Shown piece after piece: positions 46,938 through 60,875 of a stretch of DNA of 64,000 bases. Source of the stretch: Tenrec ecaudatus. Taxonomy: Eukaryota > Chordata > Mammalia > Afrosoricida > Tenrecidae. A program made the translations under genes and the position numbers. The stretch lies in assembly GCF_050624435.1 (NCBI RefSeq), contig NC_134535.1:128950731-129014730 (forward strand), written 5' to 3'. Positions within the stretch are counted from its first letter, which is position 1, and every line of letters starts with the position of its first letter. The notes below the pieces were generated by a model that saw only the letters and a program-made list of their open reading frames with translations, did no database searches and was not told the DNA's origin.

Positions 46938-48437
46938 TGTTGTTGTTGTTTTTAGTTTGCTTGCTTGGCTTGTGTTTATCTTCAGCTAGAAAGAATACTT
47001 GTTCTTAGGTGTTGCTATCTATACCTTGGTGACTTATTTATTATTCCGCATGGTTTTCCTTTAAGGGATGGGCATATTGGTCCTCTCTCTGCCGACACCT
47101 GCACAGAAACCTAACATTGCCCTGAGCCAAGGCAGGAAAATGGACTGAGTCCCCCCCCACCCCCACCCCCACCCCCACCCTCCCACTATTTCTTTTGGGT
47201 CCTTCTTCCCACAAACATGTAAATTAATTTATTTTTTCTTTTCATTCGTTTGAACTGAAATCATGCATTAATGAAGTCAAGGTACATCTTAGTCAAATAG
47301 GCCGTAATGCTGAATACGAGAACATGCTTTGAGCTCCAGAAAGCTATTATTCCCATCTGACTAACATATGCACTTAGATACAGTACTGTGTTTACTAATA
47401 AAATAGTTCATAAATGAGGGAGTGCACTTTTGGTGAATGCAAATGAAAAAGGATCTATTTGTACAAGAGTCGATTCCAAGGTAAGCTTATCTCCTATTGT
47501 CTGAGTTAACGTCCTCAGCATGCGGTTATAAAGTAAATAGCGTCAGATTCAAACATGCTTACATTGAACTCTGCTGTGCTCTCTTACAAGGAGGGGGCAA
47601 AGGGTTGACACCCAGTTCTGGAGGCTCGGAGCTAGGGGGCAGGACTACGAGAAGAGACCTGTGTTTGCACATCTGCAGTTGAGAAAAACTTAGCAGCACT
47701 GCAGAAGAATCCATTGTTTTAATTCCGTTTTCTTTTTCTCAGAATAGTTTGGATTCGGAGGTGGGGCACAGGGAAAATCCCTTTGAATGAGGACCAGTTT
47801 TGGATTTATAAGGTGCTTTGTGAACAAGTCTTAAGTAATTGTTTCATCTTGTAGTATGCAGTTCAGTTGATCAAAATTTTAAAAACACTTTTTTTGTCCC
47901 TTACCCATGTTGACTGACAGATCACATTACATATAATACATCTGATGCACTGTTTTAATAGCACTGTGCAGCTTGAAAAGATTTTCTATTGAAGTTCCAT
48001 GCAAATTTTTAGTTTTCTATTTCTAAATGATCATCTGGCTGTTTTTAGGCTAAAATTATAATAAGAGTACGTTAACGATGCTAAGGGATTAAAAAACGTT
48101 TCTGAATGGGGAAGCAGATGAATCTTAGTTTACCTAGACTCGTTCGCGGACTGATTACTTTCAACCAGTTTGAGAAAATACCCTTTCTTTTCCCATTTTA
48201 ATTGGTAAAATGAAAATAGTTTTTTGTTTTTGTTTCATGGATCTAGAAAGCTTCTGGTTCGCCTCGCCAAAAGTTCGCAATGCAACAATGCATTGAGAGT
48301 TAGAGCATTCAAAGACGGCGTTAGTAATGTATCTACAAAGAGTGACGTGGCTCAGTCACTACGGGTTTTCCTTTTAAGTCTTTCAAGCAGCTAGGTGGGA
48401 CTTTTTTTTTTTTTTATTACTTGCTTGCTTGTGTGTG

Positions 48438-50869
<2,432 letters not shown>

Positions 50870-50870
<1 letters not shown>

Positions 50871-52600
50871 GTCTGAGCAGCCCTACCTGGCCGCCCGGCT
50901 TGGTGCAGAGGCGGTGCGGAGTCGGCCGGGAGCCCAAGGCGGAATGCGGCAGGGCGCCTTTGCAGTACCGGGGCGGGAGCGGCGGCCGCTGCCGCAGCGG
51001 CATCCGAGAGGCACCGGGGCCACCTCGCCGCCTCGTCCGCCGGCCCGGCGAGGCTCCTCTCAGTGGGACGGTCGCCGCCTTAGGGAACCGCTAGCGCAGC
51101 ACGGACGCGTCCATTCCCTACCCCCATTCGCACCGGTCGCCAGCAACCTGGAGACGCCGTCCTCTCTCCGGGTGCAGGCAGATCCGGAGGGTGCGGAGCG
51201 GAAAAGCGAAATGCCCCCCTCTCCAGCAGCTTGGGAGCAAAAGACGAGAAACGGCCCTCTCGCCCCCTCCTAAGGCTACAGCAGCCCGGGCGGGATTCGA
51301 TCCCGCAGGAGGCGGCCGGCGGCGGGTCCGGAGAGAGCCTGGTTCTACATGGCTCTGGGTCCCTTCCACTGTCAGCTCGGACCTCGCGGAGCCTTTGGGA
51401 GGCTTCAGGAGCTCGGAGTGGAGCCGGGTGCGTGCGGCGGCGGGTCCGCGAGCTCCATTTCTGGGCGCTGCAAGATCAGCAGAAACCTGAGAAAGCGCCT
51501 CGGATGCGGAGCAGCGATTGGCCCGCCGGGGCGTGGGTTGGGGAGGGCGGGGGAGGGCAGGAGCGAGGAGGTAGATGGAAAATATGAGGGGGTGATTTGC
51601 AGAAGTGGGGGGGGGCAGTGATCATTCGGTTCCCACCCCAGCCATCACCGCTTTCCCCCTTCTCCTACCAGATAAAAAGCCGACCCCCAGCTCTACTCTC
51701 CCTGCTCACGCTCCGCTCCGCTCCGGTCCCCGACCACGACCTTCCCCGGGGATTTCACATTGCAAACGGTCAGGTCCGACGTAATGCAGGCGGCGGTGTT
51801 CCTGGCAGAACTCCTTGGAAGGGTTTGCGTTGCTGCAGTCCCACGGTGATCCACTTCACCGCGGCAACCCTCTCGCCCCGCCCCGCCCGCCCGCAGGGGG
51901 CTCTCTGCAAGCCGACCCTACCGCAGGTTGCGGAGTTTGGGGGGAGCGCAGCAATGGAGCTGGGTCTATTCTATGCGGGTTCTCGGACCTGGGTTTGTTG
52001 CCCGGAGGCGGTGGTGCTGAGTCTGTCCCCCCGCTTGACCTTACGAAGGGAGTTTTGCCATCTTTATAGAATATGACTTGTAAGGGGCTGAAGGTCCGCG
52101 GGCATAGGGGTTGGGGGGTGGGATCTACCAGCTTGGTACTAATTCAGGTGAACAAGTCACCTGCCCACCACCCCACGACCCTCCTCCAGTCTCCCTTCTC
52201 CGGCGCCGTGCTACCGCCTGACCACGGTCAATGCTTGCTGCTTCTTTGGGATAAGGGTCCCCACCGGGTCTCCAGGGAGCAGGAGCCAGGGCGTGTGCGT
52301 TTCACTCGAGTGTGGCTCCCGGCAAGCGCCCCCAGAGGCGCTGCGCCTAGGCGCCTGCAGCAAGAGAGGAGGCAGCCAGCAGCTCCCGACGAGTGCGGAG
52401 TCTCCAAGGAGGCGGAGAGAACGCAGCGCCGCCGGTGATTGGCTCTTTCCTTGGTCGCGGGACCACCTCTTCACACCACCCACGTTCACCTCGCCTGCCG
52501 CCCACCTCTTTAATCAAAGCCAACGACGGCAGCCTCGCCACTCTAGTGTGGCTAGGGCAAACCCGGAGCCTCGGCGGGGTTGACCAAGGGGTGCAACAAT
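50870..52600 (-). promoter_or_regulatory. KCNA1: CpG-rich promoter region of KCNA1
   Basis: Dense CpG dinucleotides and GC-rich sequence run from about 50.87 to 52.6 kb, with short GC-box-like stretches (CCCCGCCCCGCCC type near 51875-51892). Nothing comparable exists elsewhere in the window except in the KCNA1 coding exon. The position 1-2.7 kb upstream of the start codon suits a neuronal CpG-island promoter and first exon. A TATA-like TATAAAG lies on the minus strand at 52062-52068. The exact start site is unknown. Confidence 0.6.
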
Positions 52601-53410
52601 CCCGGTGCAGAACTAGTTAAATCCCTCCTCCAGATTCATACCCCCAGCATCCCTTTCAGAAAAATGAAGTACTTGTTCTGTCCCCTCCTCCGGATCCGTG
52701 CCCTGGCTTTTCCTTTATGAGCAATGAGTTCCCCCAGACTTTTCTTTCCTGTATCTAACGCTGCTCTTCCCCCTGGGTTCCAGTAATTCCGCAGTCCCCT
52801 ACCCTTCTCCAGGAAGGCTTGACTGCAGACACGGAAAGAAAACAAGGCAGCTCTGTGCTAAAATACAATGAAGGCCCTAGTTTCCGCGTGTTGTTGCTGG
52901 TTTTGTTGCTGCAGCTGCAGTTAGATCATTTTCTGATGGAATATGAGCAAGACTGGGATTCCTCTGTCCCTCCACTGCTCGTGGACTTTCTTCTGCCCCC
53001 TTCCTGCCTCTAAGGACACCTTAGGCCCCTGTCTAAGGTACACCTGTCTTCATTGCAGTATTTAGAGACTGTCTTCCTAAGGGAGATTCACAGACTGGGA
53101 TCAGTGTTCTCAAATTCAGAATTTCATGACGGGGTGCACCAGGATGAGGAGGCCTTCAACATTCTTGACACATGTCTTTGGAATAGAACTGGACTTCCAA
53201 ATACTCCTCTCCACCACCACCATCCTCCAACTTCCCCCCAGAGGCAAGATCTGTTTTCCATAGCTTCGTGGGAAACAGGGGTTTACTTCTACAGGGGTAG
53301 AGAGGGTAGCTAAGAACACTTGGACATGGGAGCACAAAGAGCAGATGGACTCAGCATGTGGATGCAAAAGGAACTTGGCGTTCTGAAGGTGATTCATGAG
53401 GAGCCAACCT
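52600..53410. other. Unassigned KCNA1-upstream DNA without repeats
   Basis: Moderate-GC sequence between the CpG-rich block and the first upstream AfroSINE. No reading frame or repeat family was recognised. It may hold distal promoter elements. Confidence 0.4.
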
Positions 53411-53615
53411 CAAATCAAACTTGCTGCCATCAAGTTGATTCTGACTCGTGGCCCTACAGACAGGGTTGAACTGCCCCTGTGGGTCACTGAGACTAAATAC
53501 TGACCAGAGCAGAGAGCATCATCTCTCTCCCATGGAGTGCCTAGTGATTCTGAGCTGATGGCCTTGTGGTTAGTAGCCCTGAGCACAGCCCACTATGCCA
53601 CCAGGGCTCATTTCT
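53410..53615 (-). mobile_element. AfroSINE, first one upstream of KCNA1
   Basis: CTTGCTGCCATCAAGTTGATT, GGGTTGAACTGCCCCTGTGG, GGTTAGTAGCCCTGAGC and CTATGCCACCAGGGCTC. Confidence 0.92.
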
Positions 53616-53724
53616 ATGAGTGACAGTGGATAATTATTCATTCTCTGAATATTTGTTCATCCTCAGTCAGGTGTCAGCCATTGTTCTAGTCTTCCACCCC
53701 CCCAGTCCCCCCAAAAAACACCCC

Positions 53725-53866
53725 AAACTTGCTGCCAGTAAGTCAAATGCTGACTCATAGTACTCCCCTATGGGTTTCCTAGCAGCTGCTGGTGGTTTTG
53801 AACAGTCGACCCTGTGGATTGAATTCTAACACATAACCATTCTGCCACCACGGATCCTGTGTTCTA
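53725..53866 (-). mobile_element. AfroSINE with central deletion
   Basis: CTTGCTGCCAGTAAGTCAAA, GCTGCTGGTGGTTTTGAAC and CATTCTGCCACCACGG. Confidence 0.8.
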
Positions 53867-53969
53867 ACCTTGGAAAGAGTGAAATGAATCAGGCACACAG
53901 GGCCCACCCCTCAGGGAACACACATTCTAGTGACACAGGTAACCTATAAACAAGTAAGATAAATATTAT

Positions 53970-54108
53970 CATACTAACCTCGTTGCCATCGAGACCACTA
54001 GAAAACATAGTGACCCTGGAATCTTTTGGGTGTAGAAAGCCTCATCTTTCTCCTGTAGAGCAGTTGGTGGTTTGGGCCCAACATGTAACTCCACTCTGCC
54101 ACAAGAAA
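53970..54108 (-). mobile_element. AfroSINE with internal deletions
   Basis: CGTTGCCATCGAGACC, GTAGAAAGCCTCATCTTTC and CCACTCTGCCAC. Confidence 0.75.
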
Positions 54109-54544
54109 AGGTAAGCTCTTGTATTAAGTATGGGTTTACATGACTAGAAAAGATCTCTCTGCAGACATAACACTTGCACTTAAGAGCTGGAAGCAAAAAA
54201 CAGAGCAAGAAATGGGAATATTGGGGGACAGCAGTAAGAACAAATACAAAGATCTAAGGCAAGGGCAAGCGTAGGAACAAAAGGGGACCTATGCGGCCAG
54301 AAGGAAGTGGACAAAGAAGCAGGAGGAAGAAGGTGTGATCTTAAAGGGAGGCAAGGACAGGTCATGTGGTGCCTGGAAAGACATCAGAGGATTTGGATCC
54401 ATCTAGCAATATAATACAATTTGCAGTTTTAATAGATTACTCTGGTTGCTGAAAGCAAGAAGCAAAGTTGGAGGGTATTAAGTAACACAGGCAAAGATGC
54501 GTTGACTGAGGAGATGGGAGAGGAGCTGTAAAAAGGGGTTGGGA

Positions 54545-54770
54545 CGTGATAACAGTTTGTTCCGATTCACAATAACCCTAACAGACGGACGGGGTAGAAT
54601 TGTCCCTGGGGGTTTCCAAGACTGTTCACTCTTTCCAGAAGGAAAAAACCTTGTCTCTCTCCATTGGAGAAAGCCTTTTCTTCCAGTAGAGTTGCTAGTA
54701 ATTTCGAACTGCTGACCTTATGGTTAGCAGCCCAAGTAATGACTACATCACCAGTGTTCCAGCCTAAGTG
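54545..54770 (-). mobile_element. AfroSINE with a small internal duplication
   Basis: CAGACGGACGGGGTAGAATTG, two CTTGTCTCTC/CTTTTCTTCC blocks and TTTCGAACTGCTGACCTTAT. Confidence 0.8.
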
Positions 54771-56239
54771 AGAAGAAAGTCCTTTTTTTTTTAGGCAGTG
54801 GTGATGCCATGGAAGTATGGGTTGGACAGTTACTTGTTCACACTAGACTGTGAGCTCTGGAACCTTGTATCTTTTTGTTACTCCCACCTTCACCCTCAAA
54901 TACTCTCTGCCTCGCCATTCTGTTCCTGGTCATTGGGCCTGCCTCAGCTGCTGCTGAAATAGCCAACACCGTATGGGCAGGGTAGATCTGCCTCCTGAAG
55001 TACTGTGACGTCATGAATGGAATCTGGCTTTCCCAACACCATAGGTCCTGGTGAGCAACTCAAAAGTACGATGACATTCCTCCTTGTGGGAGGAAGCAAG
55101 AGCATGGGTCAATAGAAGATAGGATGGAGTATGTAGATAATTTCTCTTTCTCTTTTTCCTTCTCATGGATAAGCAACTACGTGGCCTTGTGTTGGACTTT
55201 ATCTCCTTGGGGCTCATGGAATCGTGACCAGCTGGATCACAACTTATCACTTGTGTTTGGGCTCCGTCCCTTTCAGTTCCCATACACCTTAGTCTGACTG
55301 GCTGAGATCATGCCTTCCATTAAAGCACTGGCCCAAATCCTGCCTCAGGTGCCCTATGCCGCTTGACTTAGGATAGAGCAGAGGGGATCAAGCTTTACTT
55401 TAGGTCATACTAGGTTTAAGATATTCATTAAACAACAACCCAAAGGCAACATTCTCGGAACCTTAATTTCATGAAGGACTACTTTTTGTTTCTAACTGTA
55501 AGTTTGGATCACCTATGGTAAAACCTTATTTCACATCCACGTCAACTTATAATTTATTTTCAAAGGGGAATGGTTTCAATGTTCTTATTCACTTGGGCCT
55601 TTATCTTTCCCTCTCATTCTTTGAAGAATTGCTTATTACTCAATCTGTTGTGAAGAATCTGATTTGCACTCTGTAGTGTTTAAAGAAAAACAGAAACTCT
55701 AATTATGAATCTCATAAATTTAGTGTATGTAAACAGCTTACAATATGTATTGTCTAACTGCAGTTGAGTCTCTCTCAATGCCAACGTGGCCAACACTAAT
55801 CAGTCTATCCACAGTGGAGTGCATTGCTCTCCAAATTATTTGAAAAAATGCATACCAACAACTTGCCTGATTTTAAAATGAGTATAAAAGGCCCTCTAAC
55901 ACACGCAGGTGTCCCCATTACGTATATAGAAATGCTAGTGTGTTTCGCTCACTTTGTGTGTAACAGGGGCCCTTTCGTTGCAAGCTGTGTTCTGTGTTTC
56001 TTCTGTGGGATCATTCCATTCAAAAGCAAAGAGCACCGTGATTCCAATCTATGAGTATTTACTCACCCTTCCCTGAGGTTTGTGTATGTTGGATAGATAT
56101 TGTGGTGGTTTAGATCACAGAGTGTACAGAATTCAAACAAAAATATTGCTGTTCTTCAGTTTTCTCTGTGGAATTTGAAATGACTCGAATTTCAAATAAA
56201 TGACTGGACTGTCGACATAAAAATATATATTTATTAAAT
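54771..56239. other. Unassigned AT-rich intergenic DNA
   Basis: 54838-54885 resembles an L2 end (CACTAGACTGTGAGCTCTGG). The rest shows no gene or repeat. Confidence 0.4.
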
Positions 56240-56350
56240 ACCCAAATGAAGATTGTTGAGCAAGAAGTTGGACATGAGTCTAGAATTCAGAGAGGAAGTC
56301 CAGACCGATCGGAGTTTCTCGCGTGACATTTAAGCTGGATAATCATTTGC
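56240..56350 (-). mobile_element. L2 relic
   Basis: AAGTTGGACATGAGTCTAG..CAGAGAGGAAGTCCAGACC fits reversed L2. Confidence 0.45.
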
Positions 56351-56604
56351 TGTGGAGAACTGTCTGGGTCTCTACCCACGAGAAACATCAATGTCCTTGA
56401 ATTATGGTGCTGGTGAAAGTTACTGAAAGCACCATGGATGGACAAAAGAACAAACAAGCCTGCCTGGGAAGATGTACAGCCAGAATGCTCCTTACAGGCA
56501 GGGATGGGAAGACTTCATCTCAAGCACTCTGGATATGTTTCAAGAGAGGCCCGTCCCAGGAGAAGAAGTTCATGCTTGGTAAAGTAGGGGGGCAGTGAAA
56601 AAGA

Positions 56605-56765
56605 GGATGGCCCTCAACAAAGTGAACGGACACAGTAGTGGCTGCACAATGGACTCAAACATAAGAACAATCGTGAGGATGACGCAGGACAGGGCAGTGT
56701 GTCCTTCTGCTGTGAAAGGGGTCATTCTGAGTCGTAACTAACTGGACGGCCCCTAATAATCACAG
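56605..56765 (+). mobile_element. Diverged AfroSINE
   Basis: GTAGTGGCTGCACAATGGAC and GGTCATTCTGAGTCGTAAC. Confidence 0.6.
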
Positions 56766-57694
56766 CAATCACATTGCTATATACCAATACACCTATTCCA
56801 GGTTGTGATATACAAAAATGTGTCTGCTTGGGGAATAAACTATCACCCTCTGTTGAGATCCACTGGGGTAGATGGTGGACATAGCCAGTGGACTGGATTA
56901 GAGCATTTGGACACGAAAGCAGAAAGAGAAGAGGAAACATTCAAAGATGTGCCTTAGGATACCCCCAGTGCTTGTTGTTGTTGTTGTTGTTATTGTCAGG
57001 TGCCCTCGAGTCAACCCCAACCCATAGCGACCCGATGCACAACAGAATTTGTTTTCTCAATGAAAAGGGGAGAAAAGTCATCTTGTGCAAGTAAAGATGG
57101 GGAAGGAGTTTTAGACATTGGAGGAGACGATGTGGAACTGGCATCTCGGCAAATAGGAGCATGAATGAATTAAGGAATGTAGCACGATTGTCTGGTAGCC
57201 CCAGGGGCTCGCTTTGGTGACACATGTAGTGAAGGACCATGTTTAGCATTTAGGCCCTGAGTGTTTGCAATAAACTTGGAAGTGAGCCAAGATGGAATTA
57301 TTCATGATGATCTTTTATGAAAATAATAATTAGCTCTAAATATAGCCTCCTTCTTGGGATTACTTATTAGGTGCTATGTAGTGATAAGGCCAGCGATGTC
57401 TCACAATAAGTGGTCTTCTCAGATGGCGCATGCTCAACTAGACTCACTTTAGATGCATGGAGGGCAGTGAGCCAGGAGAGGAATGGCAGCCTTACAAGGC
57501 AGGAGCCATGCTTGTCAGACAGAACCACCAGGAGGCAGGAAGGAAAGCCCAGAATCCACCGAGGGTTACACGTGACCAAGAGTGCTATCTTTGGTGGCAT
57601 TAGTCAGAGGCCCTCGTGCTGGCATTGGTGATTAGACTCATTTGTAGATGATCTCCAAGGAGCTTGACCCTTCTGAAATTTTAAACACATTTTT
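56766..57694. other. Unassigned intergenic DNA
   Basis: Contains a GTT triplet run (56973-56993) and a short reversed AfroSINE tail (57000-57055). No gene recognised. Confidence 0.45.
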
Positions 57695-57895
57695 CTGTGT
57701 CGCTCACTGTCATCAAGGTGATTCTGACATCATGACCCCATGGGACACAGTCGGTTTCTGAGGCTATCTGTAAATCTTTATGGAAGCAAAAAGTCTCCTC
57801 TTTTTCCCTTAGATAGGCTGGTGAATTTGAACTGCTGATTTGGTGATTAGCAGCCCCACACATAAACCACTATGCCACCACGGCTCCTTTATACA
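57695..57895 (-). mobile_element. AfroSINE
   Basis: GCTCACTGTCATCAAGGTGA, CTTTATGGAAGCAAAAAGTC, TTGAACTGCTGATTTGG and CTATGCCACCACGGCTCC. Confidence 0.9.
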
Positions 57896-57999
57896 CAACA
57901 TATAATCTGATGTCTGAAGACTACTCTAAGTGCACAGTGGGGTTTTTTCTGATGACAATCTCAAAGGGAGATTACAATTTAAGAGTTAAAATCAGAGAT

Positions 58000-58165
58000 G
58001 AATTCTAGCTCAACCATTCTGACCTAGGATTTGTCATTCTATCTCATTCACCCCTTCATCTTTTTATTTGTAAAATGTGCTACTTAGACTGGATTACTGT
58101 GACAATAGCATACACGGCGAGTATGACGCAGTGTCTAGCACAGAGTCTTGCCCAATAAGACACCG
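58000..58165 (+). mobile_element. MIR SINE relic
   Basis: CACCCCTTCATCTTTTTATT, GTAAAATGTGCTACTTAG and AGTGTCTAGCACAGAGTC are in MIR order. Confidence 0.7.
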
Positions 58166-58744
58166 GCATCCAAAGAGAGAAGGAACAAGACCCCCAAAGG
58201 CCAAGATAGAGGCTACATTAGACAGTTAACAATTGTTCACCAAAGACAAAGCCAGTCCCCAGATAGTAAAAGCAGAGAGAGAGAGAGAAATGTAGCCACA
58301 CTATCAGAATTCCTTACAACCAAAGTCAGCTTTCAAGTCTATCGAAATCATCAGGACTGGAGTTTTCCATCACTGTCTGTGACGAGAGCACTGGATCAAG
58401 TAGATGGAGCCACACTGGACCATAGGCAGACCAGCGCTGTCTTTGAAAGGGGAAAGCAATGAGGGGAGTGCTTGGGGCTCCCTGGCTTTTTGCCTGCAGG
58501 TACTTTCAGGCCACGGTGCCCAAGGATAGCCTGAGGATCGCACTGAGTTTAGTAGACAGAGACTGGATTCGGGTGAGGCTGTGGTGGGCAGAATTTAGGA
58601 AGCAGGGCACTGAAGAGCATGGAGCTCTGCAGAGAAATCTGCATGGGATCCCCACTGAGTCTTTTGCTGAATGCTAACCTGTACTTGGGTAAGATGAATT
58701 GCTCTGAGACTGGGTTGGTTTAAGATCCAAATATCAGTCAACAT
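58166..58744. other. Unassigned intergenic DNA
   Basis: No gene or repeat recognised. Confidence 0.4.
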
Positions 58745-58847
58745 AATTTGGCCTATTATGAGAATCATAATAGATCATCTCAACAGAGGCAGAAGAGCTG
58801 TTTAAGCAGAAGTCAATATTCATTTATGACTTTTAAAAACAAACAAA

Positions 58848-58886
58848 AAGACACACAAACACACACACACACACACACACACACTC
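58848..58886. repeat. (CA)n microsatellite inside L1
   Basis: A CA run expanded within the L1 remnant. Confidence 0.93.
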
Positions 58887-59336
58887 CAAAGAAACCTCAG
58901 TACACTACGAATAGAAGGAATTGCCTCAATCTGATAAAAAGATATCTACAAACAGACCTATAGCAAGCATCCTACCTAATGGTCAAAGGGTTGGTCACCT
59001 TCCCATCTCATCAAGAATAAGACAAGGTATACTCCCATCACTTGACTGAACAGTGTATTGGAGGTTGTAGTTAATGCAATAAAGCAAGAACAAAGAAATA
59101 AAAGATATACAGGTTGGAAAATAAGAAAGAAATATGTTCTTATTCATAGGCAGCATGGTTTTATATGTGGAAAATCCTAAGGAAGCTACCAACAAAGCTA
59201 CTGGAAATATGAAGTGAATTTAGCAAGGTTGCAGGATGAATGTACACAAATTGGCATTATTTCTACCATTTACAATATCATTTTAAAAATCTAGAAATTA
59301 AAGTAAAAAAATGTTGCATTTATGATCTGCACATAA

Positions 59337-59545
59337 GGGCAACTCACTGCCGTCTAGTCCACACCATCTCATAGTGACCCTACAGAACAGCAGAACTGCT
59401 CCCTTGGGTTTCCAAAATTGTCACTGTTACAGAAACCAACAGCCTCATCTTTCTCTCGCAGAGCAACGGGTGGGTTTGAACCATCAACCTTGTGGTTACC
59501 TCCAGCCTAATGCTTAACCCACTCTACCAACAGGGGTCCTTAGAC
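59337..59545 (-). mobile_element. AfroSINE nested in L1
   Basis: CAACTCACTGCCGTCTAGTC, TCATAGTGACCCTACAGAAC, GTTTGAACCATCAACCTTG and CTCTACCAACAGGGGTCC. Confidence 0.9.
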
Positions 59546-59834
59546 CTGTACACCGAAAACTATAAAACTTTGTGAGATAAATTTAAGATTAATGGAATGA
59601 TACAGCACGCTCATGGATTGTAGGCCTCACTATTGTTGTGAAGCTAATTCTCTCCCAACTGAAAAGATCCAGCACAACCTCCATAAAAATGCCAGCAGAC
59701 TTATTCATAGAAACTGACAAGTTCGTTGTAACATTTGTATTAAAATTCAAAGAATCTAGAATAGCTAAGACAAATGTTAAAGAGAAGGAAGTTGGTAGAA
59801 GAAACCCACCAAGTCATTTTAAGACCTTGCTTAA

Positions 59835-59905
59835 AACCATTGCTCTAGAGTTGATCTCAACTCTTAGTGACCCTAAAGCTCTATCAATCCAGACAGGGTG
59901 GTCTT
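59835..59905 (-). mobile_element. AfroSINE tail fragment in L1
   Basis: CTAGAGTTGATCTCAACTC, TTAGTGACCC and CAGACAGGGTGG. Confidence 0.6.
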
Positions 59906-60674
59906 AGTGTTAGGAGGGACACAAGGATACAGAGGGCTGTGTAGAAAACGACTCAGACGTATATGATTAATTGACTTTCCCCAGAGGTGCCACGATCGTT
60001 CAGTAGGGCAAAAAAAGGTTGGTCTTCTCAACAAACTTAGGTGAAACAAATGGGTATCCATAAATGTTCACACTTTTTTTCATACCTCACACACAGACAC
60101 ACACAAATTACTCAAAGTGGATCACGGACCTACACGAAAATATAAAACTGCCTAACTTCTAAATAAGACACACATGCAAACAACAAGAAAATCTTCACAA
60201 CTTTAGGGTCAGCCAAGATTTCTGAGAACACAGACGACAGCCGCCCCCACTGGGAGAGAGAAAGGGAGGCATTGCCTTGCATGAAAATGGAAATCTACTG
60301 CCCCTCCAAAGACCAGGAAGCAAATGCAAGACACACTGCATATCTCTGATGGAGGACTCATAGTCAGACACATACAAAAAGAGTTGAAACAGGGAGAGAA
60401 ACAATAAGAACCAGCAAAAGATGTGAAGAGACACTTCACAAGAGAGGGTACGCTGAGTAAATCCCATTTATACGCACTCTTAACCCCAGCAAACACAGAT
60501 CAGTGGTTTCCCTGGTGTCTGGGATAAGTGGATTGCCTGCAAAGGGGCATCAGGGAATTGGTGGGGTGTTGGAAATGTGCTAAATGTTCATGATGGTGGT
60601 GTATAAATTAGTCAAAGTTCATAGGATTGTACACTTATCATGGGTATATTTAATTAATGTCAACTATATCTTAA

Positions 60675-60875
60675 TGAGGAGCCCTGGTAGCATAGTGGTT
60701 TCAAGTTGGGCTGCTAACCTGAAGGTCAGTAGTTCTCAACCACCAGCAGCTCTGAGGGAGAAAGGACAGGCTTTCTCCTCCGATAAAGAGTTACAGTCTT
60801 GGAAACCCACGGGAGCAATCCTTCCCTGCCCTCTAGGGTCGCCGTGAGTTGGAACTCATATGAAGACAGTGAAAG
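60675..60875 (+). mobile_element. AfroSINE at the end of the L1
   Basis: GAGGAGCCCTGGTAGCATAG, GGGCTGCTAACCTGAAGGTC, AAACCCACGGGAGCAATC and CTAGGGTCGCCGTGAGTTGG; one of the best preserved. Confidence 0.95.

Larger units (their letters stand above)
43998..48437 (-). other. KCNA1: Probable KCNA1 3' UTR (outer end uncertain)
   Basis: The 4.4 kb after the stop codon contains no recognisable AfroSINE or L1, and its first 1.7 kb is AT-rich, as expected for a conserved long 3' UTR. Minus-strand AATAAA hexamers occur at 47228-47233, 47037-47042 and 46932-46937, and as four overlapping copies at 43998-44015. Known mammalian KCNA1 transcripts have 3' UTRs of several kilobases, so the distal cluster is a plausible end. 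Which signals are used cannot be read from DNA alone. Confidence 0.5.
53630..54540 (-). mobile_element. L2 LINE relic broken by AfroSINEs
   Basis: CATTCTCTGAATATTTGTTC, CTCAGGGAACACACATTCTAG, GATAGATTACTCTGGTTGC-like text and GGACAGGTCATGTGGTGCC follow the reversed L2 order across the nested SINEs. Confidence 0.6.
58745..60672 (+). mobile_element. Old L1M/L1ME fragment: ORF2 remnant to 3' UTR
   Basis: The order of motifs is that of L1 ORF2 and the 3' UTR: ATCAAGAATAAGACAAGG, TGGAAAATCCTAAGGAAG, GCAAGGTTGCAGGATGAATG, CTGTACACCGAAAACTATAA, GCTCATGGATTGTAGG, CTCAAAGTGGATCACGGACC, then GGTTTCCCTGGTGTCTGGG and GATTGTACACTTATCATGGG. Reverse transcriptase and C-terminal coding segments are riddled with stops and frameshifts, so it is inactive. 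AfroSINEs are inserted at 59337-59545 and, as a fragment, at 59835-59905. Confidence 0.85.

Noticed and set aside
52013-52028. REST/NRSF (RE1) site near the KCNA1 promoter
   Set aside because: Both half-site cores GGTGCTGA and CTGTCC occur but in swapped order and with the wrong spacing for a canonical RE1.
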